Below, piece after piece: positions 1 to 6,492 of a stretch of DNA of 8,319 nucleotides (position 1 is its first letter; the number at the start of each line of letters is the position of its first letter). The notes below the pieces were generated by a model. That model was not told the DNA's origin. It saw only the letters and a program-made list of their open reading frames with translations, and did not search any database. The DNA is from Clostridia bacterium. Its GTDB lineage: Bacteria; Bacillota_A; Clostridia; Oscillospirales; CAG-272. The DNA lies in contig JAFUQY010000451.1 in the NCBI GenBank assembly GCA_017472105.1, forward strand, positions 1 to 8,319, written 5' to 3'. The position numbers and the translations under genes were made by a program.

Positions 1-270
1 GAAGAACAGAAATACAGTTTATCAAAAAGGTGGAACCTAAATTTTCAGCTATACCTCACGGCTATTTGTAGTGAATGAACGATTTAGACAGATTTGCACC
101 GTACTTTGTCTCTTCCTAACAATCTGAATGCGGGCAAACCGCTGTCTGTCTGAGCCCTCAAGGGCGAGTCCCCCGAACGTCAAGCCGGGAATTCACAAAG
201 GGGCGGCGATTGAGCCCGGAGTTCCACGAAGTGGAATCTCCATTGTGCAGCCGTCCCGCGCAGGGACATA
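1..270. other. Non-coding stretch with a run of short hairpins
   Basis: No gene can be supported here; all three + frames entering at base 1 stop by base 78. From 130 to 267 the sequence is GC-rich and folds locally into consecutive stem-loops: GCGG/CCGC (130-142), GCCC/GGGC with a TCAA loop (154-165), CCGGG/CCCGG (185-219), TTCCAC/GTGGAA with a GAA loop (222-236) and GTCCC/GGGAC (253-267). They lead into the terminator-like hairpin at 276-302. This could be a small structured RNA read on the + strand, the 3' untranslated end of an upstream gene, or a dispersed intergenic repeat. I do not recognise a named RNA family. The hairpins are seen directly; any function is inference. Confidence 0.4.
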
Positions 271-275
271 AAATT

Positions 276-302
276 GAAAAATGACCGGAACGGTCATTTT
301 TC
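276..302 (+). terminator. Terminator-like perfect hairpin
   Basis: A 12-bp perfect inverted repeat (GAAAAATGACCG / CGGTCATTTTTC) has a 3-nt GAA loop. It has an A-rich 5' arm and a T-rich 3' arm, the form of a bidirectional intrinsic terminator. It lies just before the desulfurase promoter, so it probably ends upstream transcription and isolates the desulfurase unit. Confidence 0.75.
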
Positions 303-314
303 TTCCTTTCCGCC

Positions 315-343
315 TTGCACTTTCCGTCATTTTATTGTAAAAT
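315..343 (+). promoter_or_regulatory. Sigma-A promoter of the cysteine desulfurase
   Basis: TTGCAC (315-320) and TAAAAT (338-343) are separated by exactly 17 nt. This predicts a start near 350 and a very short leader. The Shine-Dalgarno AGGAAG lies at 361-366, immediately before two consecutive TTG codons. Confidence 0.65.
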
Positions 344-370
344 ACTATATTATAATAAAAAGGAAGTGTT

Positions 371-1489
371 TTGTTGAAAACCTACGCCGATTACGCGGCG
401 ACAACCCCACTCTCCGAGCGGGTGTTCAATACCCTCTGCCGAACCTCCCGCGAGGTCTTCGGCAATCCCTCGTCCGCGCATTCCTTCGGCAGGGATGCCG
501 CCGATGTCGTTTCCCGCGCACGGGAACAGACCGCCGCCCTTCTCGGCTGCGATCCCGATGAAATCGTCTTTACCTCCGGCGGAACCGAGGCGGACAACCA
601 TGCCCTCCGCTGTGCCGCAGGGATGCCGGTGCTTACCTCCGCCATCGAACATCCTGCCGTGCTGAACGCCGCGCGTGCAATGGCATCCCGCGTGTATTTT
701 GCGGAACCGGATTCCGGCGGATGCGTTTCCGCAGAGGAGATCGCGCACATTCTTCGGGGTGCGCCGGAGATCGCAATGGTCTCTTTGATGTATGCCAACA
801 ACGAAACCGGCGTGATTCAGCCGGTACGGGAAGCTGCCGATGCTGTTCATGCCGCCGGTGCGCTGTTCCACTGTGACGCCGTACAGGGTGCCGGTCATGT
901 CATGCCGGACGTGCGGACGCTGGACTGTGATCTTCTGTCGGTGTCAGGACACAAATTCCATGCTCCCAAGGGGATCGGCGCGCTTTATGTGAACAGACGG
1001 ACTGCCGGACGGGTTCCTCCGTTCCATTACGGCGGCGGTCAGGAACATGGTCTGCGGAGCGGGACGCTGCCGGTGCCGCTCATTGCCGCGTTCGGGGAAG
1101 CCTGCGCGGAAGCTCTGGAACGCCGGGACGACGATGACCGGCGGATCCGCTGTCTGCGTGACCGGATGGCGGACGAGCTGCTGACGATTCCGGGAAGCCG
1201 GCGGATCGGGCAGGGAAGGACGATGCCCGGTATTCTCAACATCGCCTTTGAAGGAACCTACGGGGAAAACCTGATGCTGCTGTGCGACCTGCGCGGCGTT
1301 TCGCTGTCCACCGGTTCGGCGTGTCATGCCGGAGATGATACGCCCTCCCATGTACTGACAGCGATGCGTGTTCCGGAGGAATACCGGACGTCGTCTGTCC
1401 GTATTTCCATCGGCCGTTACACGACGGACGAGGAGGCGGAACGGATCACAGAGACCCTGCGCGACTGTGTTATGCTGGCACGGGGATGA
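371..1489 (+). CDS. Cysteine desulfurase, NifS/IscS-like (class V aminotransferase fold)
   Basis: This PLP enzyme would remove sulfur from L-cysteine to give alanine and an enzyme persulfide, feeding Fe-S cluster assembly or tRNA thiolation in the cytoplasm. Residues numbered from the TTG at 371 show the family signatures: DYAATTP near the N-terminus (7-13), FTSGGTEADN, PLP-stacking His in EHP (H94), NNETG (143-147), CDAVQ (D169, Q172), the PLP lysine in SGHK (K195), and the sulfur-carrying cysteine in STGSACHAG (C318). About 370 residues is normal length. TTG occurs at 371 and again at 374; AGGAAG (361-366) is 7 nt from 374 but only 4 nt from 371, so 374 (371 aa) is the likelier start. No IscU-like scaffold or thiI partner lies beside it, so its client pathway is open. 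It has its own promoter and terminator. Codon use is richer in CGG, CGC and CCG than in the downstream operon. Confidence 0.93.
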   Translation: MLKTYADYAATTPLSERVFNTLCRTSREVFGNPSSAHSFGRDAADVVSRAREQTAALLGCDPDEIVFTSGGTEADNHALRCAAGMPVLTSAIEHPAVLNAARAMASRVYFAEPDSGGCVSAEEIAHILRGAPEIAMVSLMYANNETGVIQPVREAADAVHAAGALFHCDAVQGAGHVMPDVRTLDCDLLSVSGHKFHAPKGIGALYVNRRTAGRVPPFHYGGGQEHGLRSGTLPVPLIAAFGEACAEALERRDDDDRRIRCLRDRMADELLTIPGSRRIGQGRTMPGILNIAFEGTYGENLMLLCDLRGVSLSTGSACHAGDDTPSHVLTAMRVPEEYRTSSVRISIGRYTTDEEAERITETLRDCVMLARG

Positions 1490-1553
1490 GCGGCTTCCAA
1501 TGGGCTATTCTGCCTATAAAAACGGTAGTTTATATCGGTTTTGGGCGGATTTT

Positions 1554-1572
1554 ACGGGAAATTCCCGTTTTT
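1554..1572 (+). terminator. Intrinsic terminator after the desulfurase
   Basis: ACGGGA (1554-1559) and TCCCGT (1563-1568) form a 6-bp stem with a 3-nt AAT loop, followed by TTTT. It lies 65 nt after the stop codon and probably ends the single-gene desulfurase transcript. Confidence 0.65.
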
Positions 1573-1638
1573 AGGGGGCAAAATCCTAATTTTCTGAAAA
1601 TTTGTGCATTGTGCTTATGTGTAGAAAAACAAGGTTTA

Positions 1639-1661
1639 TTTTTGTTGTATTTCAACAAAAA
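1639..1661. repeat. Perfect inverted repeat, 9-bp arms
   Basis: TTTTTGTTG and CAACAAAAA flank a 5-nt TATTT centre. The T-run is inside the 5' arm and no T-tract follows the 3' arm on either strand, so it does not read as a normal terminator. A protein-binding operator or a weak RNA hairpin in read-through RNA is possible. Confidence 0.5.
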
Positions 1662-1823
1662 CAGCGAGCTGCTTGTCACAGGGAGTTCACTCAGCTCTTA
1701 TCCCCATTACAGATGTAACGGTAAATAATAATTACTTAATCACAGTTTATTCACAATAATGTCACTTAGATTACTGAAAATAAACATAAAATAACGAGTA
1801 TATTATAAAATATATTCTATTAT

Positions 1824-1840
1824 AGTAAATTATATTTACT
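1824..1840. repeat. AT-rich dyad in the least GC-rich stretch
   Basis: AGTAAAT (1824-1830) and ATTTACT (1834-1840) form a perfect inverted repeat around TAT. A second dyad, TATATT/AATATA, lies just upstream at 1799-1814. They could be operators or easily melted DNA. With so few G or C, chance dyads are expected, so weight is low. Confidence 0.4.
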
Positions 1841-1975
1841 TATAGGAACGTGAGAAAGTGTTAAAAACAGGAGGAGCAGGTTTCCACAGGGAAATCCAAA
1901 GTTTTTCCACAGGAAGCGTTGGGAAAGTTGACTTTTTTGAACGGACAATTATTCCCGCGCGCTCTATCGTCGTGC

Positions 1976-2004
1976 TTGACATTTTTGTGCGCTTATGATA
2001 TTAT
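1976..2004 (+). promoter_or_regulatory. Near-consensus extended -10 sigma-A promoter of the transporter operon
   Basis: The -35 is a perfect TTGACA (1976-1981). A 17-nt spacer leads to TATTAT (1999-2004), preceded by TG one base upstream (ATGATATTAT), which makes an extended -10. Transcription should start near 2011. TGACAT (1977-1982) and ATGTCA (2006-2011) form an inverted repeat spanning the whole core promoter, which could be an operator or chance. This strength fits the highly biased codon use of the genes it would drive. Confidence 0.8.
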
Positions 2005-2048
2005 AATGTCATATAAATATCGGGATTCGTGTATATTTTACGCTTCCC

Positions 2049-2102
2049 GGGAGATTTTTGCGGAGGAAAACACCTCCGCGGTCTCCGTATATATGTTTTT
2101 TT
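2049..2102 (+). terminator. Attenuator-like hairpin with T-run inside the leader
   Basis: The 7-bp stem GCGGAGG (2060-2066) / CCTCCGC (2073-2079) has an AAAACA loop. Flanking GGAGA and TCTCC can extend it across internal loops, and the T7 run lies at 2096-2102. The T-run starts 16 nt after the inner stem, so termination needs the extended pairing. It could be a conditional terminator near +90 of the transcript. Confidence 0.4.
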
Positions 2103-2168
2103 GACTCGATGACGCACTTCGCAATCCAATGTGACTGTGCGTCTATAGTTAGCGCGGTTTCATCGGGG

Positions 2169-2210
2169 TTTTGCCGTAAAAGGCTTTCACGGAGGGCTTT
2201 TACGGCAAAA
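2169..2210 (+). repeat. 14-bp perfect leader hairpin
   Basis: TTTTGCCGTAAAAG (2169-2182) pairs perfectly with CTTTTACGGCAAAA (2197-2210) around a 14-nt loop. No T-run follows, so it is not a plain terminator in the + direction. It may protect the mRNA, bind a regulator, or be the pairing element of a larger regulatory RNA. Confidence 0.6.
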
Positions 2211-2330
2211 ACAACCTTATTCTGCGTTTGCTTGGGGTCGGGAGAACATAAGATTCCCCGAATCGGGTGGAGCCCTGCCGCCGTCGGTCAGCGGTCGGTC
2301 CGGCTCAAAAATTAGCAGGAGGAAGGTTAT

Positions 2331-5300
2331 ATGAGAAAAACCACATGCAAAAAGCTGACGTGCCTCGGTCTGTCGCTTCTTATGTGTTCCGGTGTGTTTC
2401 CGTCGCTGATATCGGCGGCTGATACGACCGAAAAGACTGAGAAGTCGGCACTTCAGGAAATCAGCGAATCCTTCAAATTCATCTCCTACGCTGAGTATAA
2501 AGAAAAATACGCAGATGTGGCGAGAGGAACCGATACGGTTAAGATTTCTGCTGTCGATTACAAGGCTGACGAAACCGACGCGGACGTTAAGGTCGTATCC
2601 GACTATCAGGGCAAAAGCGGTAAGGCCCTCCAGATCCCCGACGCAGGTAAGGTAACCTGGGAATTCAACGTTCCCAAGGCAGGTATGTATGCGGTAGCAG
2701 TTGACTTCTGCTCCGTTACCGACAAGACCACCTCGATCGAACGTACCCTTTACATCAACGGTACGGTTCCGTGTTCCGAAGCAAGATACCTTCTCATGAA
2801 GAAGACCTGGCGGAACAACTACATTGACGGCCGTTTCGAAAAGGACTTCAACGGCAACGAACTCCGTCCTACCTCGTATGTTGACCACCAGTGGGGTACC
2901 TACGAGTTCATCGACTCCAACACCTATTACGCAAATCCCTTCGAGTTCTACTTCGAAAAGGGCGTGAACACCCTGTCTCTCGAAGCAGTCCGTGAAGACG
3001 TGGTAATCAGCGAAATCCGTATTTATCCGTACGAAGACAACATCTCCTACGAAGAATATGTGAGCGGCAAGTCTGAAGCTGCTGCTGAACCGATCCACAT
3101 CCACGCAGAACTCCCCTCGGCTACATCCGACTACACTGTATATCCGATTTATGACCGTAAATCTCCTATCACAGAACCGCAGGATGCATCCAAGATCATG
3201 CTCAACACGATCGGTAGTGAAAAGTGGACCACGCCCGGTCAGTGGGTGGAATACGAATTTGAAGTAGCTTCCGCAGGCCTCTACGAAATCGTACTCCGTT
3301 ACAGACAGAACGAACTTCCCGGTATGTACACCTCCAGAAAGATCTACATCGACGGGGAAATTCCGTTTGAAGAAGCAAACTACGCCAAGTTCAACTACGA
3401 TACCGAATGGCAGGTCGAAGCCCTCAACAACGGCGCGGATACCTTCCAGTTCTACTTTGAACCCGGCGTTCATACCGTAAGACTTGAAGTTACCCTCGGT
3501 GAAATGGGTGACGTTGTACGTCAGGTTTCTGAAATCATGACCTCCGTCAACGACGACTACCTTGAAATCCTCAAGCTCACCGGTTCCAGCCCCGACTCTT
3601 ACCGTGACTACGGTTTCGGCCGTGTTCTTCCGGACGTTGTTGAAGACCTCGTTCTCCAGCACCTCGCCCTCGAAGAAGTTATCGGTTATGTCGAAGGTAT
3701 GGCAAACATCAAGTCCCAGAGCTCCGCAACGCTTGATACCATCTCCCGTCTCCTTCTCAAGATGGGTACCGATGAAGACGAAATCGCTCCGAACCTGACC
3801 GAACTCAAGTCTCAGGTTGGTACGCTCGGTGAATGGATCAACGACGTTAAGAAGCAGCCGATCGAAATCGACTATATCAACATCCAGCCCGCTTCCGCTG
3901 AAAAGCCGAAGGCAAACGCAAACTTCTTCAGCGCGCTGTGGTTTGAAATCAAGAGCTTCATCGCATCCTTCTTCACCGACTATAACTCCCTCGGCGGTTC
4001 CGGCGAAGTAGATGAAAATGCAAGCTCCATCGAAGTATGGTATACCGGTGGTCGTGACCAGGCTCAGATCATCCGTAACCTCATGGACAACGACTTCATG
4101 CCCACGACCGGCATCAACGCAAACCTTAAGCTCGTTGCCGGCGGTACTCTTCTCCCGTCCGTTCTCGCAGGCGTTGGTCCGGAAGTTGCACTTCCCGGTA
4201 CCGGTGCTGACCCGATCCAGTACGCGATCCGTTCCGCAGTTCTTGCGCTGAACCCTGAAGCTTACGCCGATCAGGAAGGCGACGACGAAGAAACCAAGGC
4301 TTACAACGCGAAGATGCGCGAAGCACTCTCCACCTTCGACGATGTAACCTCCCGCTTCACCGAAGCTGCTATGATTCCGATCACGCTGTACGGCAAGACC
4401 TACGCGCTTCCCGACACGCAGACTTGGAACATGATGTTCTACCGTACCGACATCATTGCCGAACTCGGTATGGAAATCCCGGAAACCTGGGATGACCTCC
4501 TTGCAATGATCCCGGTTCTCCAGTTCAACAACATGGAAATCGGTATGTCTCAGGACTACCAGATGTATATGTACCAGATGGGCGAAGAACTCTGGGCAGA
4601 CGATGGTATGAGAATCAACCTCGACTCCAACCTCTCCCTCGAATCCTTCGAAACCATGTGTAACATGTTCACTCAGTATTCTCTCCCCGTAACCTACGAC
4701 TTCGCAAACCGTTTCAGAACCGGTGAAATGCCGATCTGCATCCAGCCTTACACTTCCTACAACAACATCATCATCTTCGCAACCGAAATCGCGGGTCTTT
4801 GGGACTTCGGTCCGATCCCGGGCTTCCTCAAGGACGATGGTACTGTTGACAACACCTCCATGTCCTCCGTTACCGCTCTCGTTATGATGGCAGGTACCGA
4901 AGACGTTGCAGCTGCATGGAAGTTCATGGACTGGTACACCGACTCCAAGTTCCAGGTTGACTACTCCAACGAACTCGTTGCACTCCTTGGTCCGGCTGCG
5001 AAGAACGCAACCGCAAACATGGAAGCTCTCGAAGAACTTCCGTGGACCTCTCACGAGTATGGTCAGCTCATGAAGCAGATGGATCACACCGAAGCCGTCG
5101 TTGCTTACCCGGGCTCCTACATCCTTGCTCGTTACACCAACTTCGCATTCCTCGATGCATACAACAACAACGCAGACCCGGTTGAATCGCTCCTTTCCTA
5201 CATCAACACGATCAATAAGGAAATCACGAGAAAGAGAATCGAATTTGAACTCGAAACTCTTGAAATCGGTGAGACCCTCGCCTCCAAGCGTCTCGGTCAG

Positions 5301-5501
5301 GCTGCTGCCGCAATCGATGAACTTGACGATGCTACCAAGTCTTCTGCTCCCGTTGCAGCAGTTACCGCAGCAATCGCAAGCGAAAACATCGAAGAAATCA
5401 GAAACGCTGCTTCCGGTCTGAATACCTCCGATGCCGTTATGGCTGAAATCGCAGGCTACCTCACCGACGCTGCAAACGCTCTTGAATCGTATCTCAACTG
5501 A
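2331..5501 (+). CDS. Large modular extracellular solute-binding protein of a sugar ABC transporter
   Basis: It probably captures a carbohydrate-like ligand outside the membrane and delivers it to the two permeases encoded next. Residues 1-30 form a Sec signal peptide (basic start, hydrophobic core, cleavage near ISAA); no lipobox cysteine is convincing. Residues 70-236 and 255-403 are two related beta-rich modules: (V/I)xYEF-type strands followed by AGxY at V108 and V306, YI(N/D)G, and F(E/Q)FYFE at F204 and F372. A helical linker follows (about 404-530), then a hydrophobic segment at 531-550. From about 566 to 975 it reads as a family 1 solute-binding domain (IEVWYTGG start; GKTYALP; MMFYRTDII; PETWDDL; WKFMDWYT). 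A helical tail ends the protein. At 1056 aa it is more than twice the usual 400-450 aa for sugar-binding proteins. AGGAGG at 2317-2322 supports the ATG. The substrate is not readable from sequence. Confidence 0.85.
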   Translation: MRKTTCKKLTCLGLSLLMCSGVFPSLISAADTTEKTEKSALQEISESFKFISYAEYKEKYADVARGTDTVKISAVDYKADETDADVKVVSDYQGKSGKALQIPDAGKVTWEFNVPKAGMYAVAVDFCSVTDKTTSIERTLYINGTVPCSEARYLLMKKTWRNNYIDGRFEKDFNGNELRPTSYVDHQWGTYEFIDSNTYYANPFEFYFEKGVNTLSLEAVREDVVISEIRIYPYEDNISYEEYVSGKSEAAAEPIHIHAELPSATSDYTVYPIYDRKSPITEPQDASKIMLNTIGSEKWTTPGQWVEYEFEVASAGLYEIVLRYRQNELPGMYTSRKIYIDGEIPFEEANYAKFNYDTEWQVEALNNGADTFQFYFEPGVHTVRLEVTLGEMGDVVRQVSEIMTSVNDDYLEILKLTGSSPDSYRDYGFGRVLPDVVEDLVLQHLALEEVIGYVEGMANIKSQSSATLDTISRLLLKMGTDEDEIAPNLTELKSQVGTLGEWINDVKKQPIEIDYINIQPASAEKPKANANFFSALWFEIKSFIASFFTDYNSLGGSGEVDENASSIEVWYTGGRDQAQIIRNLMDNDFMPTTGINANLKLVAGGTLLPSVLAGVGPEVALPGTGADPIQYAIRSAVLALNPEAYADQEGDDEETKAYNAKMREALSTFDDVTSRFTEAAMIPITLYGKTYALPDTQTWNMMFYRTDIIAELGMEIPETWDDLLAMIPVLQFNNMEIGMSQDYQMYMYQMGEELWADDGMRINLDSNLSLESFETMCNMFTQYSLPVTYDFANRFRTGEMPICIQPYTSYNNIIIFATEIAGLWDFGPIPGFLKDDGTVDNTSMSSVTALVMMAGTEDVAAAWKFMDWYTDSKFQVDYSNELVALLGPAAKNATANMEALEELPWTSHEYGQLMKQMDHTEAVVAYPGSYILARYTNFAFLDAYNNNADPVESLLSYINTINKEITRKRIEFELETLEIGETLASKRLGQAAAAIDELDDATKSSAPVAAVTAAIASENIEEIRNAASGLNTSDAVMAEIAGYLTDAANALESYLN

Positions 5502-5546
5502 TTTCCAGATTCATCTATTAAGAAAATCTAACAAAGGAGAGAGCAC

Positions 5547-6491
5547 ATGTCTAAAAATACTGAAAAGCAAGCCAAGACTCGCAAAGAGATGACAAAGGCG
5601 GAGTGGACATGGTTCCTTGTGAAGAGAAATAAGACGGCATATTTCATGATCGCACCGTTCATGATCCTGTTCTTCATCTTCACGATCATCCCCGTTGCTC
5701 TGTCTCTCGTGCTGAGCTTTACGTCGTTCAATATGCTTGAATGGCCGAAGTTCATCTTCATGGATAACTACATCACGCTGTTCCTGGACGACGACCTCTT
5801 CATTACCGCTCTGAAGAATACCTTCATCTTCGCAGCAGTAACCGGTCCGGCTTCCTACCTCATTTCCTACATCGTAGCATGGTTCATCAACGAGCTTCCT
5901 CCGAGAGTCCGTGCAATCGTAACCCTTATCTTCTACGCTCCGTCCATCGCCGGTAACGTATACCTTATCTGGGGTACTCTCTTCTCCGGTGACGCATACG
6001 GTTGGGTAAACGGTATCCTTCTTGATATGGGTATCATCGACACTCCGATCCTCTGGTTCCAGAATGCCGATTACGTTATGCCCCTTATCATCATGGTTGC
6101 GCTTTGGACCTCCCTCGGTACTTCGTTCCTTTCCTTCATCGCAGGTCTTCAGGGTATCAACAAGTCCCTCTTCGAAGCCGGTGCGATCGACGGCGTAAAG
6201 AACAGATGGCAGGAACTCTGGTATATCACCCTTCCTTCCATGAAGCCGCAGCTGATGTTCGGTGCGATCCTTTCCATCACCGGTTCCTTCGGTTTCGGTG
6301 GTATCGTAACTGCCCTCGCCGGCAACCCGTCCGTTGACTACGTTGCATACACTCTGACTCACCATCTGGAAGAATATCAGAACAACCGCTGGGAAGTTGG
6401 TTATGCTTCCGCGATTTCCTTCATTCTCTTCCTTATCATGATCGGATGTAACGTACTCATCTCGAAACTGATTTCTAAGTTGGGTGAATAA
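5547..6491 (+). CDS. Sugar ABC transporter permease, first subunit (YesP/UgpA type)
   Basis: This integral membrane protein would form half of the pore that receives ligand from the upstream binding protein. After a basic cytoplasmic N-terminus, about six hydrophobic segments are visible (about 32-58, 88-113, 121-146, 177-201, 236-257, 284-310). The ATPase-coupling EAA loop is complete: E210-A-G-A-I-D-G216 followed by ITLP (227-230). At 314 aa it has normal length for the MalF/UgpA-like subunit. AAAGGAG (5533-5539) lies 7 nt before the ATG. The gap after the binding-protein stop is 45 nt without a terminator, so both are probably on one mRNA. The nearest characterised type I recall is YesP of the B. 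subtilis yes locus, but equal substrate should not be assumed. Confidence 0.92.
   Translation: MSKNTEKQAKTRKEMTKAEWTWFLVKRNKTAYFMIAPFMILFFIFTIIPVALSLVLSFTSFNMLEWPKFIFMDNYITLFLDDDLFITALKNTFIFAAVTGPASYLISYIVAWFINELPPRVRAIVTLIFYAPSIAGNVYLIWGTLFSGDAYGWVNGILLDMGIIDTPILWFQNADYVMPLIIMVALWTSLGTSFLSFIAGLQGINKSLFEAGAIDGVKNRWQELWYITLPSMKPQLMFGAILSITGSFGFGGIVTALAGNPSVDYVAYTLTHHLEEYQNNRWEVGYASAISFILFLIMIGCNVLISKLISKLGE
6482..6487 (+). promoter_or_regulatory. Shine-Dalgarno that decides the start of the second permease
   Basis: GGGTGA, whose GGTGA matches the 3' part of the anti-Shine-Dalgarno complement, lies in the last codons of the first permease, 5 nt before ATG 6493. This favours 6493 over the in-frame GTG at 6484, which itself lies within this site. 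It also suggests translational coupling. Confidence 0.55.
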
Positions 6492-6492
6492 T

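Larger units (their letters stand above)
1573..1975. other. AT-rich intergenic region with DnaA-box-like sites and dyads
   Basis: No gene is supported. One exact match to the DnaA box TTATNCACA lies at 1747-1755. One-mismatch matches are TTAATCACA (1736-1744), TTATCCCCA (1698-1706), TTTTCCACA (1903-1911) and, on the minus strand, 1618-1626. TTTCCACAGG occurs twice in direct orientation (1881-1890, 1904-1913). Between these, bases 1741-1850 are about 20% GC, and 1801-1840 contain only three G or C. Dyads occur at 1639-1661 (9-bp arms), 1666-1697 (GAGCTG/CAGCTC), 1707-1718, 1799-1814 and 1824-1840. The cluster resembles parts of a DnaA-binding or origin region, but no dnaA, dnaN or rpmH gene is in the window. 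It could equally be an AT-rich promoter-upstream region. Confidence 0.45.
2012..2330 (+). promoter_or_regulatory. Long structured 5' leader of the transporter operon
   Basis: About 320 nt separate the predicted transcription start from the binding-protein ATG, without a convincing leader gene. Four structures are visible: GCGGAGG/CCTCCGC (2060-2079), extendable by GGAGA/TCTCC and followed by seven T at 2096-2102; GACGCAC/GTGCGTC (2111-2117 with 2137-2143); a 14-bp perfect stem (2169-2182 with 2197-2210); and GAGCC/GGCTC (2270-2274 with 2302-2306) enclosing a GTCGGTC direct repeat. The first resembles an attenuator. I recognise no known riboswitch class. The leader ends in a strong Shine-Dalgarno, AGGAGG at 2317-2322, 8 nt before ATG. 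Confidence 0.55.

Noticed and set aside
180..268. 29-codon minus-strand frame across the hairpin region (complement of about 180-268)
   Set aside because: It has no Shine-Dalgarno and its sequence is explained by the hairpins; short open frames of this size are expected by chance.
1486..1728. 80-aa frame whose ATG overlaps the desulfurase stop
   Set aside because: The 4-nt overlap looked like coupling, but it has no good Shine-Dalgarno, runs through the terminator at 1554-1572 and the 1639-1661 dyad, and shows no recognisable motif.
1928..1955. TTGACT at 1928-1933 as another promoter
   Set aside because: At a 16-18 nt spacing the best -10 candidate is TATTCC or ATTCCC, which is poor. The 1976-2004 promoter is far stronger.
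1919..2104. 61-aa frame starting with TTG
   Set aside because: It spans the -35/-10 promoter at 1976-2004 and part of the leader, and has no convincing ribosome site.
2058..2315. 85-aa frame inside the leader, as a possible leader peptide
   Set aside because: It starts at a TTG inside the 2060-2079 hairpin, has no Shine-Dalgarno, and covers the 14-bp hairpin.
2217..5087. 956-aa open frame on the minus strand opposite the binding protein
   Set aside because: It is a shadow: the strong codon bias of the + gene (mostly GAA, AAC, GAC, TTC, ATC) avoids the codons that would give stops in this antisense frame. The protein is very rich in V, G, F and H and shows no recognisable domain, while the + frame has a signal peptide and conserved motifs.
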